Below, piece after piece: positions 1 to 6,175 of a stretch of 10,381 nt of DNA (positions within the stretch are counted from its first letter, which is position 1; each line of letters opens with the position of its first letter). The notes below the pieces were generated by a model. That model was given only the letters and a program-made list of their open reading frames with translations, was not told the DNA's origin and did not search any database. A program made the position numbers and the translations under genes. The stretch comes from an uncultured Porphyromonadaceae bacterium (GTDB taxonomy: Bacteria; Bacteroidota; Bacteroidia; Bacteroidales; Muribaculaceae), in NCBI GenBank assembly GCA_947178565.1, contig CAMWYV010000017.1, forward strand, positions 1-10,381, in the 5' to 3' direction.

Positions 1-869
1 AGATAGAAATCATAGCCAGCCTGAATAGCTTGCTGAAAATTCAACACCTCTTTAATTACGCATCCCGCATCATTGGAGTGTCCTGCATGGTCGATGTTTC
101 CGCCTTCGACCATCATGAAAAAACGGTCTCTATTGTTTTTGCCGAGGTGATTGAGGCATCCGAGGGTCATTTCGGGCAAAGTGAGCACGCCTGGAAGCGA
201 GTCAATTGTATAACCTATATCGTTGAGAACGAGTGAATCTGTGTTGAGCAGTAGAACTCTTGACGATTTGCTGGCATTGAGAGCGTCAATTCCGCGCACG
301 ATATCCACTCCGTTCTTGTGAAAAGTGTCAATCAGGTCGTTAAGCTTGCCATCTTTACCTTTGGTGCCCCTGAGATTGGCACCACCGATAAAATCGTAGC
401 CGGATTCGGCTGCCTGCTTGCCGATTTCGTAGAACATGGAGCGCTTGGGTACATGGGCATAAAACGCTGCCGGAGTTGCATCGTCCGGAGCTACCGAGGT
501 TACAAGACCCACTCCATAACCCATATCAAAGAGCTGTTTTGCGATAGAAGTCACATCAACTGTGTCGGCATTCATTCCGAGCATTCCGTTTTTGGTTTTG
601 CTCCCCGTGGCGAGGGCAGTGCCCGCAGCAGCAGAATCGGTTACCGGTGAAGATGCAGAATAAGTAGTCGCGACAGATGCTACCGGAAACTGCATCATGA
701 GCAACGGTGTGGAATTATTGTACACAGTGCGGTTATATGCTTCCGCAGCCATAACCTGTCCCATGCCCATACCGTCACCTATATAATAAAATATATACTT
801 GGGTGAGGATGCGAAAAGAGATGAAGAGGCAAAAAGAGCCGTTAATGCAATAAAAGTTCTTCTAATCAT
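1..869 (-). CDS. Alkaline phosphatase (phoA-like), exported, 3' part off the window
   Basis: Hydrolyses phosphate monoesters outside the cytoplasm to release inorganic phosphate. The visible 289 residues start at the ATG at 869 with a signal peptide (MIRRTF, then a hydrophobic stretch ending SSSLFA, likely cleaved near residue 20). Metal and catalytic residues of the alkaline phosphatase family are readable. They are Asp32 in IGDGMG, Asp78-Ser79 in TDSAAAG (Ser79 is the nucleophile), Asp130 in DDATPAAF, Arg143 (counterpart of E. coli Arg166), Glu255, Asp260 and His264 in VEGGNIDHAGH. Family members usually run about 450-550 residues, so the C-terminal metal ligands lie beyond position 1. The frame is open to the edge with no defect. 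It is divergent from mscL and has a good Bacteroidetes-type promoter just upstream. Phosphate control is plausible for the family, but I recognise no Pho box. Confidence 0.93.
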   Translation of the reverse strand, partial: MIRRTFIALTALFASSSLFASSPKYIFYYIGDGMGMGQVMAAEAYNRTVYNNSTPLLMMQFPVASVATTYSASSPVTDSAAAGTALATGSKTKNGMLGMNADTVDVTSIAKQLFDMGYGVGLVTSVAPDDATPAAFYAHVPKRSMFYEIGKQAAESGYDFIGGANLRGTKGKDGKLNDLIDTFHKNGVDIVRGIDALNASKSSRVLLLNTDSLVLNDIGYTIDSLPGVLTLPEMTLGCLNHLGKNNRDRFFMMVEGGNIDHAGHSNDAGCVIKEVLNFQQAIQAGYDFY

Positions 870-893
870 TGAAAATGGTATTAGTAGTTTTTG

Positions 894-924
894 CAAAAAT
901 AGCAAATGCCCGCAAATTGTCAAC
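894..924 (-). promoter_or_regulatory. Predicted promoter of the alkaline phosphatase gene
   Basis: Read on the minus strand there is a -7 element TATTTTTG (901-894) matching the Bacteroidetes consensus TAnnTTTG. It is preceded after exactly 19 nt by GTTG (924-921), a fair match to the -33 TTTG element. Transcription would start near 887, giving a leader of under 20 nt before the ATG at 869. This is the best two-element promoter in the window. It is inferred from motif and spacing only. Confidence 0.55.
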
Positions 925-1102
925 TAAACACACTTTATTAAAATGAGGGGTTGCAGTAGAGTACCGTTTTTTTGAATTGGGTAAACACTGTCTATCCAAT
1001 TTTCTGCGGGTAATTGTTCAATCTTTACAAAGATACTCATAAATCCATAATTTGGAGCTGTGAGGAAACATAATCTTAATTTAAACAGTGTATCCCCACG
1101 CT

Positions 1103-1131
1103 TTTGGTGAACAATTTTTTATATAAATTTG
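1103..1131 (+). promoter_or_regulatory. Predicted promoter of mscL
   Basis: TAAATTTG at 1124-1131 fits the Bacteroidetes -7 consensus TAnnTTTG, and TTTG at 1103-1106 could serve as the -33 element (17-nt spacing, slightly short). Transcription would begin near 1138 and leave a leader of about 44 nt before the ATG at 1182. The upstream TTG at 1104, which would extend the gene by 26 residues, lies inside this promoter and is therefore an unlikely start. Confidence 0.45.
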
Positions 1132-1181
1132 TTATCTGTTTTGTAAATAATACTGCTTACTTAACTCAACCCAAACATCAC

Positions 1182-1607
1182 ATGGCTAAATTTATTAAAG
1201 AATTCAAGGAATTCGCAATGCGCGGCAATGTCATTGATATGGCTGTCGGCGTAGTTATCGGTGCCGCATTCGGCAAAATCGTATCTTCACTTGTAGATGA
1301 CCTCATCATGCCTCTCGTTGGTGTAGCCACCGGCGGTATCAACTTCACCGACTACAAATGGGTGGTTCAGAAAGCAGTGATGGATGGCAGCGAGATAATC
1401 AGACCGGAAGTCACTCTCAACTGGGGTACATGGATTCAGACTGTTGTAAACTTCCTTATCGTAGCTTTCTGTATCTTCGTAATGATCAAGTTTATCAATC
1501 AGCTAAGTAAGAAAAAAGAGGAAGCTCCCGCTCCTGATCCCGAACCCACTAAGGAGGAGGTTCTTCTCACCGAAATCCGCGATCTTCTCAAATCTCAGCA
1601 GAAGTAA
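1182..1607 (+). CDS. mscL: Large-conductance mechanosensitive channel MscL
   Basis: Homopentameric inner-membrane channel that opens under membrane tension and releases solutes during hypo-osmotic shock. The protein is 141 residues from ATG 1182, the usual family length. The N-terminal amphipathic helix ([16 protein letters not shown]) leads into the pore-lining first transmembrane helix. That helix carries the family signature [19 protein letters not shown] and then [12 protein letters not shown] (residues 16-47). A periplasmic loop spans about 48-83. The second membrane helix lies at about 84-105 ([21 protein letters not shown]). A lysine cluster, a Pro/Glu-rich linker and the C-terminal helix ([16 protein letters not shown]) complete it. 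The gene is monocistronic, divergent from the alkaline phosphatase and convergent with rnhA at a 4-nt gap. No clear Shine-Dalgarno is visible, as is common in Bacteroidetes. Confidence 0.97.
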   Translation: MAKFIKEFKEFAMRGNVIDMAVGVVIGAAFGKIVSSLVDDLIMPLVGVATGGINFTDYKWVVQKAVMDGSEIIRPEVTLNWGTWIQTVVNFLIVAFCIFVMIKFINQLSKKKEEAPAPDPEPTKEEVLLTEIRDLLKSQQK

Positions 1608-1611
1608 AATC

Positions 1612-2256
1612 TCATCCTTTTCTGCCGAAATCGGCAGGAATTTCTCCCCATTCCTCTGTCTTCCATTTTGTGACATGATTTTGGGGAGTATGGGTGAGCA
1701 ACCAGTTTTCCGCTCTCGATACCAATGCCCTGATTTTTTCATTTCCGGGTGTTGGAGCGAGAGTGGTTTTTACATGCCTGTCCCTCACCCAAGCCATAGC
1801 AGTCTTGCTGTCGGAATAGACAGTGACTCCAGTCCTGCCTTGCTGCTCAAGAAGAGCGAAAGCATGAACGATGGCGAGAAACTCTCCAAGGTTATTGGTG
1901 CCCTCCTCCAGAGGACCTACATGGAAAATCTCCTCTCCGGTACACAGATTCACTCCGCGATACTCTACCGGTCCGGGATTGCGGCGACATCCGGCGTCCA
2001 CAGCGATACCGTCGCGGTCAATCTCGGGGAACGCATCGTAATTGACCGAAATGACAGGTCGGCGGGCAATAGCCTTTAGTAACTCCACTCCAGAATCATC
2101 GCTCTCTCCGCGATATGCCGCAATAGCAGCCTCCTGATTGGGATAAGCCTTGTATTTCGCTCCGGGAAAACCTTCCACAACAAGTTTGCACTCCTCCCAG
2201 GAGTCAAAAACTCCGGTGTCATGCCCAGCCCAGACAACATAATATTTTTTACCCAT
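1612..2256 (-). CDS. rnhA: Ribonuclease HI with N-terminal viroplasmin (RNA:DNA hybrid-binding) domain
   Basis: Cleaves the RNA strand of RNA:DNA hybrids (R-loops, Okazaki primers, misincorporated ribonucleotides) in the cytoplasm. The protein has 214 residues. Residues 1-50 (KKYYVVWAGHDTGVF...GFPGAKYKAY...AAIAAY) match the Cauli_VI/viroplasmin domain also found in eukaryotic RNase H1, which grips the hybrid. Residues about 68-214 are the catalytic RNase H fold. All four metal-binding acids are present: Asp87 in VDAGCRRNPG, Glu125 in NNLGEF, Asp149 in VYSDSKTA, and Asp209 in the terminal GEIPADFGRK. The start ATG at 2256 puts the viroplasmin motif immediately at the N-terminus. It lies 9 nt after the ald-like gene, so is probably the last gene of the aroK-ald-rnhA transcript, and it converges with mscL. 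Confidence 0.95.
   Translation of the reverse strand: MGKKYYVVWAGHDTGVFDSWEECKLVVEGFPGAKYKAYPNQEAAIAAYRGESDDSGVELLKAIARRPVISVNYDAFPEIDRDGIAVDAGCRRNPGPVEYRGVNLCTGEEIFHVGPLEEGTNNLGEFLAIVHAFALLEQQGRTGVTVYSDSKTAMAWVRDRHVKTTLAPTPGNEKIRALVSRAENWLLTHTPQNHVTKWKTEEWGEIPADFGRKG
1619..1641 (+). terminator. Possible terminator hairpin for mscL
   Basis: Twelve bases after the mscL stop, CTGCCG-AAAT-CGGCAG (1622-1637) forms a perfect 6-bp stem with a 4-nt loop. It extends outward by A-T and G-T pairs to about 9 bp. Only a short T run (1641-1643) follows, so termination may be weak. It lies within the 3' end of the convergent rnhA coding sequence, so coding constraint could equally explain it. Confidence 0.3.
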
Positions 2257-2265
2257 ATCCGGAAT

Positions 2266-3447
2266 TTATGAAAGAGTGAGGAATATCGCTATATCGCGAC
2301 TTCTCATACCAACAGTTTCAGCCACACCGGCATTGACAATTTTGCCCATGAAGGTTACAGCGCCTTTTCTTATACCAGGGTGCATTTTGAGTGCGTTCAG
2401 CACTCCGTCACTTGCCGATATGTCATTCATAAATGTGAGAAGGGTGTTGCTAAGTGCCATAGCCGCTGTGCGAGGCACCGCGCTTCCGGCATGAACGTAG
2501 CAGCAACGCACGTTCTCCGGTCCGGAGGGTGAGGCGAGTGCAAGATCCACAGTGGGAAGAGATGGAAAAGCCGAACCGCAGTCATTGGTGAGATCAAAAA
2601 TGATAACCCCCTTTTTCATTTCGCTCACGGTTTCGGTATCAAACACCGGCGGATTAGCCATCTGTGTGAAGACCACCACATCAGCGCTCCGGAGCGCGCT
2701 GCGGAGCACTCTCGGATGAAGCGCGGAGCCAACGGCACATGTGCCCAGCTCTTTGGTCGCCTCCCTCAGGCGATATACGTCATTGTCAAATATCCTTACG
2801 GTCGAGCCTGCTCCGGATGCGGCGCGTGCAGCCGCACACGCGCTGATGCCGCTACCTATGACAGTTGTTTCGCAGGGAATCACACCGGCGACTCCTCCGA
2901 GCAATATTCCTTTTCCATGAATCGAGTCGGCGAGTAGCGACCCGGCGACAGCCAGCGCCGCCCTGCCGTCGATTTCAGACAAAATGTCGGCAAACGGAGT
3001 GTTGCCGTAGCGGTCCTCCACAAGGTCAAGCGCCACATTTATTATATTGCGGTCCATAAGAGCCTTTACCGACTCCTTCGTACGGTTGCATTTGGATAGA
3101 AGCGACAGGAGCACCGCTCCTCTTCGCATCTGCCGGATATCATGGCAGGAGAGGGGAGCGAGATGAAGCACAATATCACAGCCGAGAGCTTCCGACCGAC
3201 TCACTATTTGAGTTCCCTCACGTGAGTATGCATTATCGGTGTAGTGGATTGAGTCTCCGGCACCAGATTCCATTTTAATGGTGAATCCTTGCGCCACAAG
3301 AAGTCCCGCACCCTCGGGAGTGAGCGGAAACCTGCGCTCGTTGTCAACATTGCTTGCCGGCAATCCTACAGTCATATGGCGGCGCGTGGTGGCTGTAGCC
3401 ATCTCCTGAGGTAGCGGCATAGCGCCGAATTCGCTCTCTGTTTTCAT
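2266..3447 (-). CDS. ald: Alanine dehydrogenase-like protein, canonical catalytic residues missing
   Basis: Homologue of NAD-dependent alanine dehydrogenase (alanine to pyruvate plus ammonia), a family sharing its fold with transhydrogenase PntA and saccharopine dehydrogenase. The protein has 393 residues. An N-terminal extension of about 24 is followed by the substrate-domain signature NERRFPLTPEG (36-46) and ESGAGD (60-65). The Rossmann motif VIGSGISACAAARAASGAG (196-214) has the NAD-ribose acid Asp221 in VRIFDND. FDLTNDCG (284-291) lies where the catalytic Asp loop sits. The substrate-binding Arg39 is present. However, the active-site Lys of the classical enzyme (LLKVKEP) is replaced by His95 in IVLHLAPL, and the catalytic His (FLHLA) by Ser118 in LLSKC. 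Activity on alanine is therefore doubtful, and it may be a repurposed paralogue. The ATG overlaps the aroK stop codon (ATGA), which suggests translational coupling. The fold assignment is firm; the function is not. Confidence 0.8.
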   Translation of the reverse strand: MKTESEFGAMPLPQEMATATTRRHMTVGLPASNVDNERRFPLTPEGAGLLVAQGFTIKMESGAGDSIHYTDNAYSREGTQIVSRSEALGCDIVLHLAPLSCHDIRQMRRGAVLLSLLSKCNRTKESVKALMDRNIINVALDLVEDRYGNTPFADILSEIDGRAALAVAGSLLADSIHGKGILLGGVAGVIPCETTVIGSGISACAAARAASGAGSTVRIFDNDVYRLREATKELGTCAVGSALHPRVLRSALRSADVVVFTQMANPPVFDTETVSEMKKGVIIFDLTNDCGSAFPSLPTVDLALASPSGPENVRCCYVHAGSAVPRTAAMALSNTLLTFMNDISASDGVLNALKMHPGIRKGAVTFMGKIVNAGVAETVGMRSRDIAIFLTLS

Positions 3448-3980
3448 TTCACGGGAAGATTAAAGAGTGATATAAAGCGTTTTGCGGTATCTGCCACCTC
3501 ACATTCGTTTTCAAGCAGATCCCCTGCAAAATTAATTTTAGCCTTGGAGTAGTGAGGCATTCTTTTGTCAAGCGCCTCCACGATGAATTCCCTCAGTTCC
3601 TCATCGTCCTTGTCGGCAATGAGAGGACGCTTGTGGCGTCCGCGCATAAGCCGTGTGTGGAGTTTTGGCAGCGAAGTGTTGAGAAACACCGTGGTACCCT
3701 TTGAATTCATATAGTCCATATTGTCAAAGAAGCAAGGAGTGCCGCCTCCACACGCCACTATGACATTTTCAAACTCAGCAACCTCATGCAGCATCCGGCG
3801 TTCGATGTCACGAAAGCCTTCCTCGCCTTTCTCAGCGAAGATATCACGCACTGATGAATGAAATCTGCCCTCGATATAAGAATCAAGGTCAATGAACTCA
3901 ACGCCTGTGATACGGCTCACATTGCGCCCCAGGGTAGATTTGCCGCATCCCATATAGCCTATTAGAAAAATCGGTTGCAT
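3444..3980 (-). CDS. aroK: Shikimate kinase
   Basis: Phosphorylates shikimate at the 3-hydroxyl with ATP, the fifth step of the chorismate pathway to aromatic amino acids and folate; cytoplasmic. The protein is 178 residues from ATG 3980, typical for the family. The Walker A loop is GYMGCGKST (8-16). IDLD (30-33) supplies the Mg/shikimate Asp33. Arg57 in GFRDIERR and the glycine triplet VACGGGTP (76-82) bind shikimate. The lid arginine is in RHKRPL (115-120), and KRMPHY (139-144) carries the adenine-side Arg. A TTG ten codons upstream (4010) is in frame, but the ATG puts the first beta strand at the N-terminus as usual and has GGGAG about 11 nt upstream. First gene of a probable aroK-ald-rnhA operon. 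Its stop overlaps the next start. Confidence 0.95.
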   Translation of the reverse strand: MQPIFLIGYMGCGKSTLGRNVSRITGVEFIDLDSYIEGRFHSSVRDIFAEKGEEGFRDIERRMLHEVAEFENVIVACGGGTPCFFDNMDYMNSKGTTVFLNTSLPKLHTRLMRGRHKRPLIADKDDEELREFIVEALDKRMPHYSKAKINFAGDLLENECEVADTAKRFISLFNLPVK

Positions 3981-3995
3981 ATAAAAAGTTTCTCC

Positions 3996-4030
3996 CACAA
4001 AATTACACAAAATTATATTGGTTTTGTGTA
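3996..4030. promoter_or_regulatory. Inverted and direct repeats in the aroK / DUF2851 divergent promoter region
   Basis: TACACAAAA (4004-4012) and TTTTGTGTA (4022-4030) form a perfect 9-bp inverted repeat around a 9-nt spacer. In addition CACAAAATTA occurs twice in direct tandem (3996-4005 and 4006-4015). On the minus strand both tandem copies read TAATTTTG, matching the -7 consensus TAnnTTTG and placing aroK starts near 3991 or 4001. The right arm touches the predicted plus-strand -7 box at 4029. This geometry would suit an operator for a dimeric regulator controlling both genes. That role is inference. Confidence 0.4.
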
Positions 4031-4036
4031 CATTTG
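4029..4036 (+). promoter_or_regulatory. Predicted -7 element for the DUF2851 gene
   Basis: TACATTTG fits TAnnTTTG and would start transcription near 4043, about 26 nt before the ATG at 4069. No TTTG-type -33 element is visible at the expected distance. It partly overlaps the right arm of the inverted repeat at 4004-4030. Confidence 0.35.
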
Positions 4037-4068
4037 TCTCGTATCACACTTTTTTGCTTCTCGAAGAA

Positions 4069-5358
4069 ATGGAAAAACTCATGCAATATGTATGGCAGCA
4101 ACGTCTCTGGCCGATAGCGGAGATGCGCACTGTCGATGGCAAGAGAATCGAGGTGCTTGACCCCGGATTGCTCAACCGTGATGCGGGTCCAGATTTTTTC
4201 AATGCGAAAGTGGTGATAGACGGTGAAACATGGGTGGGAAATATTGAGATTCACTATCGCGCGAGCGACTGGCACCGTCATAAGCATGACAGTGATCCGT
4301 CATACGATTCGGTTATTCTCCATATTGTAGATAAAGATGATGCTGTGGTCAGGCGACATAACGGTCAGGTGATTCCACAGATGAGAATGCCGTGTGACCC
4401 CGGGCTCAATTCCCGATACAGCGAGCTTGTTGGAAGAGCGGATATTGATTTGCCATGCCGTCGTGAAATAGAATCGTTGCCTGATATTTATCTTACCGAC
4501 TGGATATCCAATCTTGCATACGAGCGCATCTATGCTAAAGTCGATAGAATCGAGGATATACGAGCAAGACTCAACGGTGATTGGGAACAGACCTGCTATG
4601 TGACTGTGGCGCGAGGTCTCGGTTTCGGCATCAACGGTGAGCCGTTTGAACGCCTGGCGCTAAGTCTGCCATTGATTTTCATTGGCAAGCACAGTGACAA
4701 TCTCACCGCGGTAGAAGCTCTTCTTTTCGGACAGAGCGGGCTTCTTAACGCCCATGCGACCGCCATTGACACCTATGCCGCTCATCTTGCAAGAGAATAC
4801 TCCTTTCTCGCAACCAAATTCGGACTCAGAAAGCCCGAAAATCCCGGATGGAAAATGGCGAGAACGCGCCCGGCAAATTTCCCTCACCGCCGCATAGCTA
4901 CTCTTGCCGCCATGCTGCACGGAGGTTTCCGCCTTATGGGCAGAATACTTGAAATCAAGGATATTGACCCGGCTTGCGCACTATTCACTCCCGAGTTGTC
5001 ACCATATTGGGAACGACGATTTTCTTTCGGACCGGAAAGTACCCGATTGAGCAGTACTCTGAGCAGGAGTTCGGCAATGGTGATGGTGATAAATGTAGTG
5101 GTGCCGCTTCTTATGGCGTATGGTATGAGTCACGGAGATACATCGCTGACCGACAGGGCAATAGACTTGCTTCACTCTATCAAGGCTGAGCGCAACACTA
5201 TAATCGATATGTTTGAGAGATGCGGGGTGAAAGTGAACGACGCCTTTACTTCACAAGGGCTGATTCAGCTCAGAAGAAACTATTGTGAGATGCGTAAATG
5301 TCTGTATTGCCGCATAGGGCATCGCAAGCTCTCCTATAACGCCCGTCGTAACGACTGA
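4069..5358 (+). CDS. DUF2851 family protein, uncharacterised
   Basis: 429-residue protein of the Bacteroidetes-typical DUF2851 family; the function is not known to me. The N-terminus (MEKLMQYVWQQRLWPIAEMRTVDG) and the block DPGLLNRDAGPDFFNAKV (31-48), then WVGNIEIHYRASDW (55-68) and HRHKHDSD, are the recognisable family core. Within it, PD at 41-42 followed by Glu60-x-His62 resembles a PD-(D/E)xK-type nuclease centre, though this is only a pattern match. The middle (about 110-360) is probably helical. The C-terminus has Cys406, Cys411, Cys414 and His418 (C-x4-C-x2-C-x3-H), a possible Zn or Fe-S site. No signal peptide or membrane segment is seen, so it is probably cytoplasmic. ATG 4069 was chosen over the TTG at 4018 because that TTG precedes the predicted promoter. 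It is divergent from aroK and convergent with the barrel gene, 1 nt apart. Confidence 0.85.
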   Translation: MEKLMQYVWQQRLWPIAEMRTVDGKRIEVLDPGLLNRDAGPDFFNAKVVIDGETWVGNIEIHYRASDWHRHKHDSDPSYDSVILHIVDKDDAVVRRHNGQVIPQMRMPCDPGLNSRYSELVGRADIDLPCRREIESLPDIYLTDWISNLAYERIYAKVDRIEDIRARLNGDWEQTCYVTVARGLGFGINGEPFERLALSLPLIFIGKHSDNLTAVEALLFGQSGLLNAHATAIDTYAAHLAREYSFLATKFGLRKPENPGWKMARTRPANFPHRRIATLAAMLHGGFRLMGRILEIKDIDPACALFTPELSPYWERRFSFGPESTRLSSTLSRSSAMVMVINVVVPLLMAYGMSHGDTSLTDRAIDLLHSIKAERNTIIDMFERCGVKVNDAFTSQGLIQLRRNYCEMRKCLYCRIGHRKLSYNARRND

Positions 5359-5359
5359 A

Positions 5360-6043
5360 TCAAAGGGTGCGGAAATTGTAACCTATATTTATACCGGCTA
5401 CCCGCTGACGCTTTGCGCCATAATCGCTTTTGGCGATGTCACAGAGTTTCCATGTAAAATATGCGCCTATATATACATGGTTTATTCCGAAGCCTATGCC
5501 GCTGCGCAGACCCAAATCCACACCGTAGTCACCATACAGAGGGTGGGAGATTGTGCTGTCAAAAATCTTTGTAGGTTTATCGGGCTTGAACCAGGTTTTA
5601 AAGCGGAAATCAAACTCCGGACCGGTGAAGAGATACATTTTCCATTCACGGGACAGCTTTACTCTCCAGCCCAATGAAATAGGCACTTTAATGCCGACGG
5701 TGCGCATGGTGGCTTCTGTTATACCATCTTTCACAACCTGCTCGGAGAGTGTGCCGGCGGTTTTGAGGCTGTTGAAATAGAATTCAAACTGAGGCTCAAT
5801 ATACCATCCTCGGCGCAGAGGAGCGTGGAAAAGTCCTGAAATACCGGCATCAAAGCCTGTGGCGCGGGTTGAGAGAGGGATACGGGCATACTTGATAGAA
5901 TAGGGATAGGAATAGCCTCCTGTCAGACGCATACCGAAATACGGACGCCTCTCGCCCGTGCGATACATATCATAAAACAGATGGGCGTGCAGGCTGCCTG
6001 CCGCTAATACAAGAACAGTCGCTATTATTGAGAGTCTTTTCAT
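5360..6043 (-). CDS. Small outer-membrane beta-barrel protein
   Basis: 227-residue exported protein. The signal peptide is MKRLSIIATVLVLAAGSLHA, with probable cleavage at about residue 20. The mature part shows alternating hydrophobic/polar strands with aromatic girdle residues and glycine turns, for example YFGMRLTGGYSYPY, GWYIEPQFEFYF, WKMYLFTGPEFDFRF, GLRSGIGFGINHVYIGAYFTW and RVAGINIGYNF near the C-terminus. This is consistent with the porin/PorT-like outer-membrane barrels common in Bacteroidetes, of about 8-10 strands by length. I see no extra domain, TonB box or catalytic motif, so the ligand and role are unknown. It lies alone on the minus strand, divergent from argS with a 132-bp intergenic region and convergent with the DUF2851 gene. 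Confidence 0.8.
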   Translation of the reverse strand: MKRLSIIATVLVLAAGSLHAHLFYDMYRTGERRPYFGMRLTGGYSYPYSIKYARIPLSTRATGFDAGISGLFHAPLRRGWYIEPQFEFYFNSLKTAGTLSEQVVKDGITEATMRTVGIKVPISLGWRVKLSREWKMYLFTGPEFDFRFKTWFKPDKPTKIFDSTISHPLYGDYGVDLGLRSGIGFGINHVYIGAYFTWKLCDIAKSDYGAKRQRVAGINIGYNFRTL

Positions 6044-6068
6044 TCTGTACTGGCATGTGTTAGAGTGA

Positions 6069-6076
6069 CAAAGTTA
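6069..6076 (-). promoter_or_regulatory. Predicted -7 element of the beta-barrel gene
   Basis: Read on the minus strand, TAACTTTG matches TAnnTTTG. Transcription would begin near 6062, about 19 nt before the ATG at 6043. No clear -33 TTTG is present at the usual distance, so support is moderate at best. Confidence 0.4.
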
Positions 6077-6140
6077 CGCCAATTTTTCATAAAAAGAGTG
6101 TTGTGGTATAAAAAAATAGTGCGGGTAGCCGATTTATTAC

Positions 6141-6148
6141 TATTTTTG
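6141..6148 (+). promoter_or_regulatory. Predicted -7 element of argS
   Basis: TATTTTTG matches the Bacteroidetes -7 consensus exactly. The start would fall near 6155, about 21 nt before the argS ATG at 6176. The -33 region is not recognisable. The leader is A/T-rich without a Shine-Dalgarno sequence. Confidence 0.45.
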
Positions 6149-6175
6149 CACTTCTAATAACAGAATATAACCGAA

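Larger units (their letters stand above)
870..1181. other. Divergent intergenic region, alkaline phosphatase / mscL
   Basis: This 312-bp gap contains no convincing coding sequence or RNA gene. It holds the two outward promoters. It also has an imperfect hairpin near 975-1001 (ATTGGGTA paired with TATCCAAT around a 9-nt loop, one G-T pair). A pair of related motifs lies 100 nt apart: TAAACACTGTCTATCC at 982-997 and TAAACAGTGTATCC at 1082-1095. The rest is A/T-rich sequence in which I see nothing further. Confidence 0.6.

Noticed and set aside
318..650. 110-codon plus-strand open frame
   Set aside because: A shadow of the minus-strand alkaline phosphatase, whose signal peptide, nucleophile and metal motifs are all readable through this stretch.
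1104..1181. Extended MscL N-terminus from a TTG at 1104
   Set aside because: The extra 26 residues are unlike MscL, the TTG lies in the predicted promoter, and ATG 1182 gives the standard N-terminus.
1675..2079. 134-codon plus-strand open frame
   Set aside because: Antisense to rnhA, which has all four catalytic acids; no independent coding evidence.
5345..5355. GTCG-TAA-CGAC mini-hairpin at the DUF2851/barrel gene junction
   Set aside because: A 4-bp stem with no T run on either side; too weak to call a bidirectional terminator.
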